Source of the DNA: Lytechinus variegatus
Lineage: Eukaryota > Echinodermata > Echinoidea > Temnopleuroida > Toxopneustidae
DNA: 64,000 nt
Assembly (NCBI RefSeq): GCF_018143015.1
Contig: NC_054755.1
Location: 7,805,124-7,869,123 of the forward strand
Direction of reading: 5' to 3'
Shown here: positions 40,401 through 51,649 of the stretch, piece by piece
Position numbering within the stretch: the first letter of the stretch is position 1
Layout of the letters: every line of letters starts with the position of its first letter
Program-made: the position numbers and the translations under genes
The notes under the pieces: generated by a model
What the model saw: only the letters and a program-made list of their open reading frames with translations
What the model was told of the DNA's origin: nothing
Database searches by the model: none

Positions 40401-43400
40401 ATGTCGTCAGGTATCGAGCTCGACTCGCCTATGACTGGTTCCTCATTGAAGTACCCATCGGAGCTTTCACTTTCATCGTCATCATCGTTGTTACCCTCCT
40501 CATCGCCCTCACCAACGTCCTCCCCTTCGATTTCCTTCATGATTCTTGATGACAGTTTGTCGACCTGCTCTCGGATCTCATCCACCAGATTATCAAGAAG
40601 ACTGTCGTATTCCCCATCTGGGAAACAAAACGAAACAAAAATATGATATTCGTCCATCTTAACTACTTTTAATCGACCCACTATCAGTTGTATAGCAATG
40701 CACTTACATAGAACCTTCAAAATTATGTACCCTGAGTGTAGGTCCACCAATCTCCTATCATAGCACGGTTAAGAAGAGAAGATATCAATAGTTGACATGC
40801 TTTCATAATTGTGTCACCCAATGGTGGAACGACTCCTGAGACACTCAAGAGAAAATCAGGATTGTTGCTCTATAGATGCCAAGGCAGCCTTTGGCTGCAT
40901 TTGCCATCGCGGTCTTCTGACAGAATGTCACCATTAGGCAGCAGGTTGTTGTTATAGATTGCTGCGCTTCAACATTCAAGACCCTCTCTGCTGTTGTACC
41001 ACTGGGAGATGTACATCGGCCCTGTTTTTCTTTTTATACCATCGACGACGTGAGCTTCAAAGTGGAAATTGGTCTTCGTCTCTTTGCTGATGACTCAAAA
41101 CGGAATATTATTATCAACAAGAAATTGTTGTGACAGAATCATCTGCGCCGAGAATCTTCAGCGTGACTTAAAGACATATTTGTGTTTTTACTTTCAACGC
41201 AAAAAGAAGAGATGCTTATCTGCATGAAGCGAATCCAGAACCATACTATTCTCTACTTCATGAACTCTGCCTTAAAATCAACGAAGCGTATCGCCCTCCC
41301 CGGCGTCATCGTCGCCAACACTCTGTCACAGTCTCCTTACGACGCCTTAGCCGTTGAAGAGATCTCCTTCAATAGCCCAGGCAATCCAAGGCAATCTATG
41401 AAGTTTAAAGCAGGTCCTTCATGGAGTATGCACGTCCGATTAAAGCAGTAAGAGAAAAGCTCCCCGTCTCTTAATCATGGAAGACCCTATCAAAGTTGGA
41501 GTTTATCCACTGGACCATCGCAGAAATGTTGCATCTATCTGTACCTCTTTCCGTCATTTTCCTGAAACAATTCCTTGAGCTTTTTAGAATCCCCTCCCCC
41601 TTTGGCCTCCGATGTCCAATTGACACGATCACCACTAAAGAGTCACTATCCCAAAGTTGAAAATTTCTCTCAATCAATCGCTTTATACATACCGAGGGTG
41701 ACTCGGCTGTGAAACTCACTTCCTACCAACACATAATGACGTCATTACCATGATTATTGCGTATCAATTGTAAATCGTGTCTGCTTATTTTTCCTCTGAC
41801 AGTTACACAACCATATACCGAATAAAATCTTCCTAGCCGCAGAGGCGTCGACTTAGAGGGGGGGGGGGGGGGTGGGTGATCGCCCCCATGAATATATTGG
41901 TCTGATATGACATCGATTTGCCCCCTCCCACCACCTATAATTTCACAACTTGAAAAAAATCTTATTATGAAAATGTATGGGTTTTTCAAGCACAGAACTT
42001 TCAAACCCCTTAACTTTGCTTAAAATACGGTTAACTTCAGCTGGTATGCTGAGCGTAATGATTTTGGACATTCTTTAAACCTCGATCATCGATCATCCAA
42101 TCTGGACATGGATCGACACTCCTGCAATAATAAGAAAAAAACACAATGAAAACATTTACACACCTTCGGTATCAGCCATGGACTCTTCTTCCTCAGAATC
42201 CCCTACTTCCACAATGGACTCTTCCATGGACAAGTCTTCGTCAGAATCCTCTGTTCCGACCATGGATTCTACCAGTTTCTTTCTGAGTGTGTCCTGTACT
42301 ATTCTATAGATGACGTCTTTTAATGTTTCCTCTTTCTCTTCTTCTGTTAATGGTCCTGTAAAAATAAAAGACATACATTTCATAATTTCAACACTCGTGT
42401 TTTTTATAAGTACCCCCACCCCCTTTGAAGGACGTGGGTTCAATCCCCCGCCCTCAAGTATGTCCGGTGTATCAGAGTCGGGTCGCTCACGGGGTCACAA
42501 GCCTGCACGTATTTTGTTACAGAGGTAATAAACGCAGTGTCAATGAATACATAGGAATTTATCCCGGGAGTGTGCCGGGTTAAATTTTCTACTGTGAATG
42601 TATTCACAGCAGTGTCGCCGTCCCACGACAGCACCGGGATAAATGTGAAAAAAGTGTGAAGACGGTATAAGTGAAATGGGTTATAGCGCCACCCCTTTTT
42701 CTTGATATCAAACCAGCACAAAATGCATCATAGAACGAATAAAAAAATCGTCAAGAAGGAATTGGCAAGGGATATCTGTCAGCATGGCAACCACTTTGAT
42801 TTTGATCAAGTCATCAGGTTAATCTACATGAAGATAAATGACTTGCTACACTCTAAAAAATGAAGTGCTAATTCAGCTCTTAAAGAGCGTGTATAGTGAC
42901 TGCACTTCGGAGTGCTGATTTGTCTATAGTTCAAATTTGAACTAGACAAATCAGCACTCCGAAGTGCAGTCACTATACACGCTCTTTAAGAGCTGAATTG
43001 ATCAGGGCCCCGTAACACAAAGGTTAGCGATGAATTGCAAATATTAAAGAACACTTCTAATTGATTCCTGGTCAGTATTTTTAACCCAAAACGCGTGTAA
43101 CGGTGATCTTGATTGGTCAGTCCATTTAGCAATTGATCGCTAATCTTTGTGTTACGGAGCAAAGATGAGCATTTAGTGAACAGTTGTGCCGGTTGATTCG
43201 TTTGTTTGGTGGTTTATTTTGATTTATTTTGCTGTTACCGACAAATTTTCTGTCAGATAATCAGATGGAAGGAACTGCAATAGTCAAGGAGAATTGATTA
43301 CTTTGTTTCATGAAAATGCTCCTCGGTTGTTTGGCTTCAGAATCGAAGAAAAACCTGGTTTTCCTTGCCTGGATAAAGGGATTAGGGTTTTAATGATTAT

Positions 43401-46400
43401 ATATCCCATGTAATAAGGATGTAGATGGAGTTTTACTTTGGCTTCCTTTTCCTTAGAAATCGATAGAAAAAAATAAACAGAATTACGACCAACCTGCTTC
43501 GCTGAACTCAGATTCGTCATTATCTTGAAGGAGACTAGTGAGGTCTGACGTATCATCAAAGTCAGGCAGTGATTCGCTGCTTTCTGTGCTATCGTCTTCT
43601 GCGTAGCCTTCATTCAGGATTCTTTCCGCTTCGTCCAACGCTTCAAGCCCCGCCTCGCTTACGAAGAAGTCGTCGGCTTGGACTTCGTCGTCCGAGTTCT
43701 GGGATTCCTCGTCAGGGGTTACCTCAGCGTTCGATGACTCGCTGAACAGCGGCAAGTCCAGCTCTTGTGGTGGGTAGACTCCCGCCTCCCCACCTGATGT
43801 ACCTGTCACTGAACTACTGGATTCGAAGATGTTGGCTGCATCCAGATATTAAAACAATAAAAAAAATGAAAGATCACTGATCTGAGGTGACCTTCATTTT
43901 CACGAAGGAATCAATTTGGATTTAGCGTAGAATAACATTTCTATTTTTTTTTTACAAAAATATATTCTAATTTATAAGAGCATGAACAAAGAATACTAGC
44001 GTGATAAAATTATCAGTGTCTGTCGCTCTCATTGACATACTCACAAAATAAAAAAAATATCATATTTGATTTTTTTCCAACTCGTTTCGCTCACTCTCAC
44101 ATTTAAAAATGGGCATTTTCAAGTTTATCAATTCAACCTCTTTTTTTAATGCAAACGAGCACGAATGAAATGAAAACATTGAGGGGTTCATCTTCTTTTT
44201 TATTGTTGTATCGCCCCCATTAAAGATAATGAATAGACTAATAAAGGAATAGAACAATGAAGATTGAATAAAATAAAATATTAAAATATTATCACTTATT
44301 CATTCTGTTCGTTTAATTCAACTTCACCTACTACAAAGGTTTTTTTTTTAATTTACTTATTCTCATATGCAATTATTATTTAAAGGATAAGTATCTATAT
44401 GACTTGTTTGTGTTACTGTCCTGTTGCTATTTTTTTTTAATATAGAAATTTCAAATTTCACCTTAAAACTTCAATGAGCCGACAGCAAATAAGGTTAAAT
44501 TTACCAGGCAATAGATTTTATTAATATTATTTCTTAAAGCGGAGCCCTACAAATTATCATCTTCATTTATATAACATCTGCATTGGTTTTTTTTTTATTT
44601 TTTTGGGGGAGGGGTCTAGTCTTAAGGAGTTTACTTCAGAAATAATAGAAATAAACTAGTATGTTCGAGCGTTGGAAAATGGAAATGAAATACCAAATTA
44701 AATGACCACGGGGAACATGGGGAATCACACGTTTACATGTTGGGTGTGGGCGAAGACCATACGAATACGCAACGGATAGCTCCACGTGGAGGAGGGGGTG
44801 TCAAATTTCCCGCCCTCTGGAATCATTTACTTCATTTTCACGAAGATTAATAGCCGGATGTTGATGCTTACTTACAGTATCTAGCGTAATATTGTCATCT
44901 TCTTTGAATTTTTGAATTAATCAACTGGACGCAATCGTTTTCACGAGCAATTACCTCGTTTGATGATGAAGTGAATAATCAGAAAGGGGAAAACGGTCGA
45001 TAAGTTCAGTTTAGGAAAATAATTAGCACACCACACTAGATCCACACGCCGATAACAGTGCTACCTACGTACGTATTGTCCAATTAAACCAGTATTCATC
45101 AATATATTTTCATCGGGAAATACTTGCTAATGATATACAGTGCGGCGAGATTATCATTTCAACGTGTAATACCATTATAACGAGGATGTTAATGAGATAA
45201 GAGTTCAATTTGAAGTCAATTTAGCGTTTGAATAATTGATAAATAAAGTTCTCAAAAAAAATTGTAGGCCTGTCAATGCAAATCCGATTATAAAATAGAT
45301 TTGGAATAGGGGTTCCGCGTACATCAGCTGATGCATGGACATTGTTATCCTTCCTATTCAAATTTTAATTACCATTGAAATGGTAATTCTAATGATAATC
45401 AAATGATAATGATATTCCATTATAGTAAAAACAAAAATTAATTGTGGTGAAAAATAAATGAAGAATTGATTTTATCGATATGCTAATTCATCATTAAAAA
45501 AAGTGTGTTTGCCATGTTTGTGATACGGTGCTCTTAAATGACAGCACACAGCGATGTAAGACTGGGAGTCTATCTTCAATTCTGACAAGGGACACTGATC
45601 AGCAATATTCAAAGCAGGTGCAACGGCGCCTTCCAAGATGTCCCCGAAGATTTTTGTTCAATATTAAATACATAAAAACCAAAATGAATTGGAAAGGGGA
45701 TATTGTTTTTAAGAAATAAGAGTCAAATTAAACTCTGTAATAACTGAATGTTTACGTGAGGAAAATAAAGTGACCACAGCTTTTTGGTTATTCCCCCCCC
45801 CCCCCCCCCCCCCTCCATCACCCTGGTGCCGGCCCTGGATGGGTGTGTCGAGTCATTGTTTTACACCAATCCCACCACAAACTTTGTTTTTTTCGGAGGT
45901 ACGACCCCGCTGTTTCCTAACACGCCAAAGGAAAAAAAAATGTATTACATGACATCAAGATTATGCGATATGACGTTCTCAGTTGATAATGTTGTTTTTC
46001 TTGCAAGATGGCCTAATAGTTACAAAACGTCGGGATATCTGTTTAATAATATCCTGACACAATTTTTACGACGAAAAACATGTTGGACACAAATGGATAT
46101 GCGATTTTTAATGTTTGTGTAACAGTTCTCATCGATTAAAACACTGTTTTGTAACTTTTGTAACGTTTAAAAGTACAATCAATATTTCTTCTCCTTGAAT
46201 AAAGAATTTTATTTTTATTTCTTTCAAAATATCCATTGTTTAAGGGCGAGATATATTTGTGCTTTATCGGACACGTATTCTAACAAAGATGCCGATAGAA
46301 TCCAGTGAACCCCAAAATCATGTGAATGATTTTACCATTTTACCTTGTGAGTACCCATTACGCTGTAACTTTGATAAAACTCTATTATGAGAAGTACATG

Positions 46401-47883
46401 GGTTGTAATTTAAGTACAACTTTTTTGTAACTTCGTGCAATCTTTTTTAAAAAGATACATTAACCTCACATTATAGGTGTGGTGACGCGACAATCGTTCC
46501 GGGCTTAACATCGTCCAACATTTGGGGTTAGGTTTAGAGTTACAATAGGGTTTTAAGTTAGGTTTGGGTTAAGGGTAGGGTACAGTGTCGAACCCAGGAT
46601 TCACGTTGGTCATTCGATTAGTGTGTGGAATTTAGAGCGGAGCAATTGTCGCCGGAGCAAATGTCATGAAGCCCCCAACGCCACAGTCACCCCTGCAAAA
46701 CCTAATCCAAACCGGTCAATGGTGGGACTATGTCATCGAAGATGGTCGGTCTTGGGTCAGTCTCGTTTGTGTGACTGGTGGGTTTTTGCTCAGCGATGTA
46801 CGTTGGAAATCATGGAAATTGTCTTTCAAATTATTGGCAAAGAACAGCTGGGACGTATTCGTCGAAAATTGAGGAATCGAAATCGCAACTTCGTCCTAAG
46901 TTTTAGAGCTGCTTACGAAAAGTTGCAAATATGTCGTTTGTACAGAATCGAGGACTTAACTGTTTATTTTTATTTACCAATTTTCTACAAAGACCTCGTG
47001 GTTATTGTCATGATGGGCATTTGATAATAGATGTTCTCTGTTCTAAAATCCCCCTCAAGACTCTTATTGAAAACCTGCTACTGTAACTCCCTACAATGCG
47101 TTATTATGTACAAGCATAATAATTTAGGCCATGTGCCTTATCGTATATCATGTATTGTTACTATGATCCGCTTTGCTGAGCTTTGCCGAATTAAGAGACC
47201 CGTATGAATGATTTTATTAGACCCCTCACGATTGATATTGTTTTTAAAAGGACCAAAATCATACCTAGATCGTCAAGACCTTCAATTTCTTCTGCCTGTT
47301 CCTCCATAAGCCTCGCTATGTTTTCTTCCTCGTCCTCTTGTATTATTTTCTCTGCCATGACGTCTCCGAGAATTTTATTGAAAAGTTCCGTCTGTCGTTC
47401 CGTTTCGTATTTCCTGTACTGGTCTAAGATTAACTCGGCAAATGCCACCTCATTGGTCTCCAGGTCTTCAGGTCGCGGTTCGTACAGGTCCTCGAGATCG
47501 ATTTCGGCTATGTTCCTGTCGTCGTCGTCGTCCCATTTTCGGTACGGGAAGCCATTGCCGATATCATCTGGGAGAGGGATTTCGTTGCCGAACCTCGGGT
47601 ACGGGTCGAAATCGTCGGCCCCGTCGAAACCGACGTTCAACCCTGGAAGAGTTCCGCTAGGCTCCCTGGTTTTGGCGCGTTCGTATTGCTCTAGGAATTC
47701 CAAGGCATGCAGCAAGTCTGAGTCGGATTCAAGTGCAGAAGGGGGTTCATTGGGACCTCTGTACTGTCTAGGAGGAGGGAGTCTGTGGCTTCTGAAAGCT
47801 TCGGCTGGACAGGGTGAGAGCGCGAAGGTAGCAAGGAGGATCGGTAGGAAGAAAAGGCGGTTCAGGTTTCGCATCATTTCCAT
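37214..47883 (-). CDS. Secreted acidic precursor with ten-cysteine PLA2-like C-terminal domain
   Basis: Six coding exons join in frame to 618 codons. Residues 1-29 are a signal peptide (LFFLPILLATFALS, likely cut after PAEA). About 30-504 is highly acidic and low in cysteine, with Asp/Glu/Ser runs (KWDDDDDRN, NNDDDDESESSDG, GDSEEEES), like a granin or a mineral-binding matrix protein. Basic pairs are few (RK at 115 and 157, and RKK in exon 3). Residues 505-618 form a compact domain with ten cysteines (511, 521, 543, 549, 552, 563, 575, 581, 606, 610). Its core, PCNRHQICYTC, resembles the C-x-x-H-D-x-C-Y calcium/active-site motif of secreted phospholipases A2, but Gln547 replaces the calcium-binding Asp, so catalysis is doubtful. 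The exact family is not recognised. The first three introns are phase 1, as is the fourth; the last is phase 0. The final stop is followed at once by AATAAA. Confidence 0.8.
38389..38632. mobile_element. MITE with CACACCGCCCGA ends plus a second partial end
   Basis: AAGGCCTGATCACACCGCCC on the left faces GGGCGGTGTGACCATGCCTT (38577-38596) on the right, with GGAGCGGTCGTGGAG facing CTCCACGACCGCTCC. A second, partial left end (AAGGCCTGGTCACACCGCCC) follows directly at 38598 and abuts the exon-5 donor region of the acidic-precursor gene at 38650. Confidence 0.72.
38650..38792 (-). CDS. Acidic precursor exon 5: first half of the cysteine domain
   Basis: The exon is 143 bases after a long pyrimidine tract ending CACCAG, donor GTAAGT. 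It encodes VCPILSYLVDDCS, GLGADGYKQAF and PCNRHQICYTC. Exon phases match both neighbours. Confidence 0.85.
39199..39555. mobile_element. GGTTAGGG-containing TIR element, interrupted
   Basis: GACATTTGCTCCTGCGACAA on the left and GCCTGAGCAAACGACAT on the right are inverted. The interior has GTAGGGTTAAGG and GGGTTTAGGG. It is split by another element at 39230-39376; the uninterrupted relative is 46480-46668. Confidence 0.6.
39230..39376. mobile_element. Nested TIR element (GTTGCAGAAAGAGTTGCG family)
   Basis: GGGGTCTGTTGCAGAAAGAG faces CTCTTTCTGCAACGGGCCCC. About 147 bp. It sits inside the element 39199-39555. Its architecture resembles 15189-15463 and 43005-43157 (GGGnCCCGT termini). Confidence 0.72.
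39596..40117. mobile_element. MITE of the GCAAAAAC family split by a SINE
   Basis: CACTGCAAAAACACCGGTGT at the left and GGAGTTTTTGCAGT at the right are the same ends as 31119-31353. The two halves align to that copy once the SINE at 39721-40005 is removed. Confidence 0.82.
39721..40005 (+). mobile_element. tRNA-derived SINE inserted in a MITE
   Basis: TGTGGAGCGTTGTGGCCCTG, B-box GTGGGTTCCAATCCCAG, TGCACTCAACCCAGGTGAGG, tail GGCGCTATATAAATAAC followed by TATTATTATTATC. Same family as 15756-16033. It lies in an intron of the acidic-precursor gene, opposite strand. Confidence 0.85.
40258..40617 (-). CDS. Acidic precursor exon 4
   Basis: The exon is 360 bases, phase 1 at both ends, acceptor GTTTCCCAG, donor GTATAG. 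A predicted coiled helix (LLDNLVDEIREQVDKLSSRI) is followed by a poly-acidic run and by further helical acidic sequence. Confidence 0.82.
40880..41460 (+). pseudogene. Decayed non-LTR retrotransposon reverse-transcriptase fragment
   Basis: Across several frames the translation resembles LINE reverse transcriptase: a piece like VPLGDV, then IDDVSF and IGLRLFADDSK, which holds the FADD catalytic motif. Later comes a DLKTYL-like piece and MEYARPIKA, recalling the LEYA(S)P-W segment after the RT domain. Frames change and stops intervene, so it is dead. It lies in the intron between exons 3 and 4 of the acidic-precursor gene, antisense to it. The clade cannot be assigned. Confidence 0.5.
42164..42355 (-). 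CDS. Acidic precursor exon 3
   Basis: The exon is 192 bases, phase 1 at both ends, after a clean TTTTATTTTTACAG acceptor, donor GTGTGT. It encodes an amphipathic helix (KDVIYRIVQDTLRKKLVES) then acidic DSDEDLSMEES. Confidence 0.82.
42849..42999. mobile_element. Palindromic MITE copy B (CACTCTAAAAAATGAAG family)
   Basis: A near-perfect hairpin: GCTCTTAAAGAGCGTGTATA through GACTGCACTTCGGAGTGCTG, a centre at CAAATTTG, then the inverted second arm. The right arm stops at GAGCTGAATT, about 20 bases short of the expected end, where the next element begins. Confidence 0.8.
43005..43157. mobile_element. TIR element with CGTAACACAAAG ends
   Basis: GGGCCCCGTAACACAAAGGT faces ATCTTTGTGTTACGGA, with TTAGCGAT facing ATCGCTAA. 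About 153 bp, abutting MITE copy B. Confidence 0.68.
43494..43835 (-). CDS. Acidic precursor exon 2
   Basis: The exon is 342 bases, phase 1 at both ends, acceptor GGATGCAG, donor GTTGGT (weak but GT). It is rich in Ser/Asp/Glu (TPDEESQNSDDEV, EDDSTESSESLPDFDD). A skip would keep the reading frame. Confidence 0.8.
43900..46475. other. Long intron between exons 1 and 2 of the acidic precursor; no other gene seen
   Basis: A/T-rich, with T tracts and a C run (45795-45812). No exon-like segment with matching phase was recognised, though short acidic exons could be missed here. Confidence 0.45.
46480..46668. mobile_element. GGGTTAGG-containing TIR element, uninterrupted
   Basis: GACGCGACAATCGTTCCGGG on the left and CAATTGTCGCCGGAGCAAAT on the right. 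The interior has GGGGTTAGGTTTAGAG and GGTTTGGGTTAAGG. It aligns with 39199-39555 minus its insert. Confidence 0.6.
47265..47883 (-). CDS. Acidic precursor exon with start codon and signal peptide
   Basis: The coding part is 206 codons plus 1. The exon begins at 47908 after acceptor CCATGCAG, leaving a 25-base leader before ATG (47883-47881); this acceptor rules out longer upstream starts. Donor GTATGA. After the signal peptide come HRLPPPRQYRGP, a Leu/Glu helix (DLLHALEFLEQYERA), and acidic helices such as KIIQEDEEENIARLMEEQ. Confidence 0.85.
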
Positions 47884-48121
47884 GTTGTCAAAGATTACTA
47901 GCCAGGATCTGCATGGACGAAATAAAGGCAAATAAGACATGAATAACTTCATTGAAGTCTTATAAAAATGAGAATGTGATGTCCGTATGAGTGAAGCCAT
48001 CAAGACGCGCTTGATGATGGCTGGATTAGCGGCTCAAATAAGTACTGATCGGAGTAAACAGGAAATGCATTAGACCTTTGATTATAAAACACAATTGTGA
48101 TGATTGTGTTGAAACACCATA

Positions 48122-48251
48122 ATGGGGCGAAGTGGTAGTGGTGGTGGCGATGATGATGATGATGATGATGAAGATGATGATACTTGTGCAGAGATTGGGA
48201 TGGTGTTGGTGATGACGAAGATGTTGATAATGATGATTATAATGATGATGT

Positions 48252-48289
<38 letters not shown>

Positions 48290-48355
48290 GTGATGGTGAT
48301 GATGATAATGATGATGATTATGATGTTGATGATGATGATGACACAAATAGGCAAA
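48122..48355. repeat. GAT trinucleotide array
   Basis: GAT repeats with GTT and GGT variants, upstream of the acidic-precursor gene. The Asp/Met/His/Ile open frames on both strands are artefacts. Confidence 0.8.
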
Positions 48356-49157
48356 TTCCATCTTTAAAAAACCCTTGTATCATGTATATTATCATTATTG
48401 AAGATTTTGTTCTTTACCACCCTAAAATCTAGGATAATGTATAAACAGATTCAGATCCGTGACAAGTTGTTTACATTCCCTTTACTCCACGTAATAACTG
48501 ACGTAAAATATGAAAAGAACAGACCACATTCCATACGTCATGTACAGCACGTCTATCTCATGTACCTCAACCATGTTTGCGATGTTTTCAAGACATATTC
48601 GTATATAATCTAGAAGAATATGTTGTTTTGAGAAAACACAATTTGATATTCTTGCAGTAAACAATCCTCCGAATCTTAGAGCATGTTTACATGTGTTCCC
48701 AAGAACAGTGACCGATATAAAGAAGCCATACTATACAAAAATGATGATAATCATATGGGAGTTGCTTTCTTTATACGATCGGTAGTAAAACTAAGTATGG
48801 AAAACAAAGAAAGTGCCATTTACGTTCTCGGTCATGAGAAATGCATTTGCCTTGAAAGTATAGGACAGAGAGAGAAGGGAGAAAGAAGGAGATGAAGGGA
48901 GAGAGCGCGCACGAAAAAAATGAGTATCTGTGGGGATAAGGGGGAAAAGTGTTGAAATTCCTGTTAAATGTTATACTTTTCATTATTATTCTTAACTTCA
49001 AAGAATAGCGGCCGGGGAACATTTTCAAAAATCCCATCTCATGTTCACTATTCAAGATTCCTTCATAATGTTATGAACAGATAACCGAAAACTAATTATA
49101 GCTGCAATGATGTAAGGTAAATGTTTGATTTGAACAAATATTCATGGTTCTCTCTTA

Positions 49158-49846
49158 CACACTAAGAAATCCCGGTGCAAATTGGGTGTGCGATGCGCGC
49201 GTACACCTCACAGTACCATCGAGGTGCAAGTTAGCTCTTTTACGAGAGTATGTGTCTGTTGTGCACCCTGTACTATTTGCGTGCACCCCATCAGTCTCGC
49301 TGATAGACGTATGGTATAGATTAAATTGATTTGTAATCGAAGATTACCATAAATAACGATGCATTAACCCCACACTTTACCTAAGTGAAATGATTCGTTA
49401 TATATGTAACGTTTATGTGATGATAATTGTTTCAAAAACATATTTGATTACGTAAATTAGGTAAATAGAGCTAATTGAATCACAACCATCAGCACAAGTA
49501 AAATAGAATCGGATCATGTCGCCTGGGACTTCATCTGGTCTCTGCACTACTCGCTGGCATAGCAGGAAGAATCTTGACTACAGATAAAACGAGGTAAGTT
49601 CGAGTCCCAACTAAGATAACTAGAACAAAGCGATACAGAAAGAGATTGGACCGGAAGTATCGGGGTACATCATGCAGCCTAAGGGGTAGACTGTACACCT
49701 TCTAAGGTGCAGATGGACACCCCAAATAGGGGTGCACACTGTACACCCCTATTCGGAGTGTACTTGTGCACCGCTAGGGGTACTCGTATAGGGACAAGTC
49801 TGTGCACCCCTAGGGGTGTAAAATTGAACCCGAATTTCTTAGTGTG
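49158..49846. mobile_element. TIR element with CACACTAAGAAAT ends, TA flanks
   Basis: CACACTAAGAAATCCCGGTG on the left and CACACTAAGAAATTCGGGTT as the inverted right end, with TA outside both. Next to the ends are GTGCA/TGCAC-rich stretches; the middle (about 49330-49650) is unrelated A/T-rich DNA. Confidence 0.68.
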
Positions 49847-49951
49847 TAGCAACATGATGTACATGTGATGTTTAGGAGGTGGCGGTTACGTCGTCGAGTG
49901 TTCACCTCCACAACATGTTTAAGTGATATGCAACTACAGCTATAGGTTATG

Positions 49952-50233
49952 CACTGTTAGAAAATGTATCCTTAAAATAAAAGAAGGTCCTGCAGCAGAG
50001 TCTCGAGAACAATACCAGATAGCGTAATCTTACAGGAAATTGGTATTCGGTGTATGGAATCTTACAATTTCCTTTAATCCTGTTAATAAAACACCCTTTT
50101 CCCCCTTTTAAACAGACGTGTTCTGTTGAATTGCAGACAAATTCCTGTTTCATAAATTTACAGAATGATTCTGTTATTGCTTTCTGCAATATCTTCTTTT
50201 TTCCCCTGTAAAATCAGGGTTTTGTTAACAGTG
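49952..50233. mobile_element. Possible short TIR element with CACTGTTA ends
   Basis: CACTGTTAGAAAA on the left faces TTTTGTTAACAGTG on the right, about 280 bp apart. The match is short and no target duplication was confirmed. Confidence 0.4.
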
Positions 50234-50873
50234 TGTGTTGTACAATAATTTATATGGTCACTGCATGTGTGCACTTTTGAGAAACCGCAATCGTAAAAAG
50301 GAAATCGATTAACGGGGCTGATTTTCTTAAATCTACAAATAATCGAAAAAAAATTAATGAGAAAAATAATTATCAACCTTCGTTGACACGAAAGAATATA
50401 ACCATATAACATATGACATGAAAGAATATAACCATGATAACACGGGTCAGAAATTAATATGCAACCTATTCCAAACGCATCCATTCATTTACATTTTACA
50501 CCAGTTATATATATAACAATAAAATAATTATTCACGGTTTTACTCACCCGCGTAGAATTGATTACAAGTAGTAAAAATATATATCCGATATTATTAAAAC
50601 GAATCTGTGGCGTGCACTTACATGTATCTACAAAACACCATTTCACTTAAACAGTCTTCTGTAACCAATGGATAAAAGATAATGAGTATACTTTGTCTTG
50701 GGTGATGACTATCATTTAACGCAACACAAATGCATGTCATCGACCGATGAACTAGATGATTCACTATGTTATTCTTGAAACGGACGCGCTCATTGGTTTA
50801 CGTCCATGTGGTCACGTGACTTGCACCGCTAGTGGGTATCAGATATACATCTACCATTCGGTAAAAATGTAAG

Positions 50874-50972
50874 TTGAGAGAAAGAGAGAGAGAGAGGGAG
50901 GGAGATGGAGAAAAGGGGAGTACGGTATGTATGAATATGGTGTGAGTGTGTGTGTGTGTGTATGTGTTTGAA
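50874..50972. repeat. GA and GT microsatellites
   Basis: AGAGAGAGAG (50880-50897) and GTGTGTGTGT (50945-50965) runs. Confidence 0.75.
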
Positions 50973-51649
50973 AAATATACCAGAGCCACCGCTCTTCCTC
51001 TCATAATAAATACTCTTTTCCCAGCGCTTGTGATTTCTTTTTTTGCAAAGTACTTCCAGAAGTGGTTGTGACCGGTGACCGCTTTTGTGCCATGTATACA
51101 TCGATGTTGCTTACCCTTTTAATTCATGCCTCTCCTATTCGGGGAATCAATAAAGTAACAATAAGTCTTCATGTTCAATGATATCCCTTTTTCGCAATTA
51201 TTTTCAACAGGGCTGAAGAACGATTATCCTTAGTTAGGCCAAGAACGCAGCAACTCCACAAAGATTGCATTTGCATTTTGAATAGTGCAACACCCATAAG
51301 TACTTATTGCGATGCTATCATGTATTTTTGTTTCATCAAGTATCTCTTTCGAAGAAAGGTGCCCTTCGTTGCACAGATTTTACTTATATCTTATTAAGTC
51401 AAAGATGAAAGAATATGAGACCTCGTCTTGAAGTAGTATATTTATGCCTTCTGGTAATTCTCTCTTTTCTAAATAAGGTCAACATGTGTTCAAGGGCCAT
51501 CTAGATATTTTTTAGATTATCCCTGCAGCCGTGATTTTAAGAGCATAAAAGAAATCTAACTCGACCTTATTAACACAAACAAGATCTATGTTTCTGTTAG
51601 AATAGCGTGTTATCTGAAACGCTACCCAATAGTGTCATGATGAGTAGAA

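Noticed and set aside
40215-40646. Plus-strand Ser-rich open frame
   Set aside because: Antisense of exon 4 of the acidic precursor; Asp/Glu codons read backwards give Ser/Leu.
46515-46590. Interstitial telomeric array
   Set aside because: GGGTTAGG-like words are few and irregular and lie inside a TIR element with two other copies.
47204-47935. Plus-strand open frame of 243 codons
   Set aside because: It is the antisense shadow of the signal-peptide exon of the acidic precursor, whose minus-strand frame has a signal peptide and matching splice sites.
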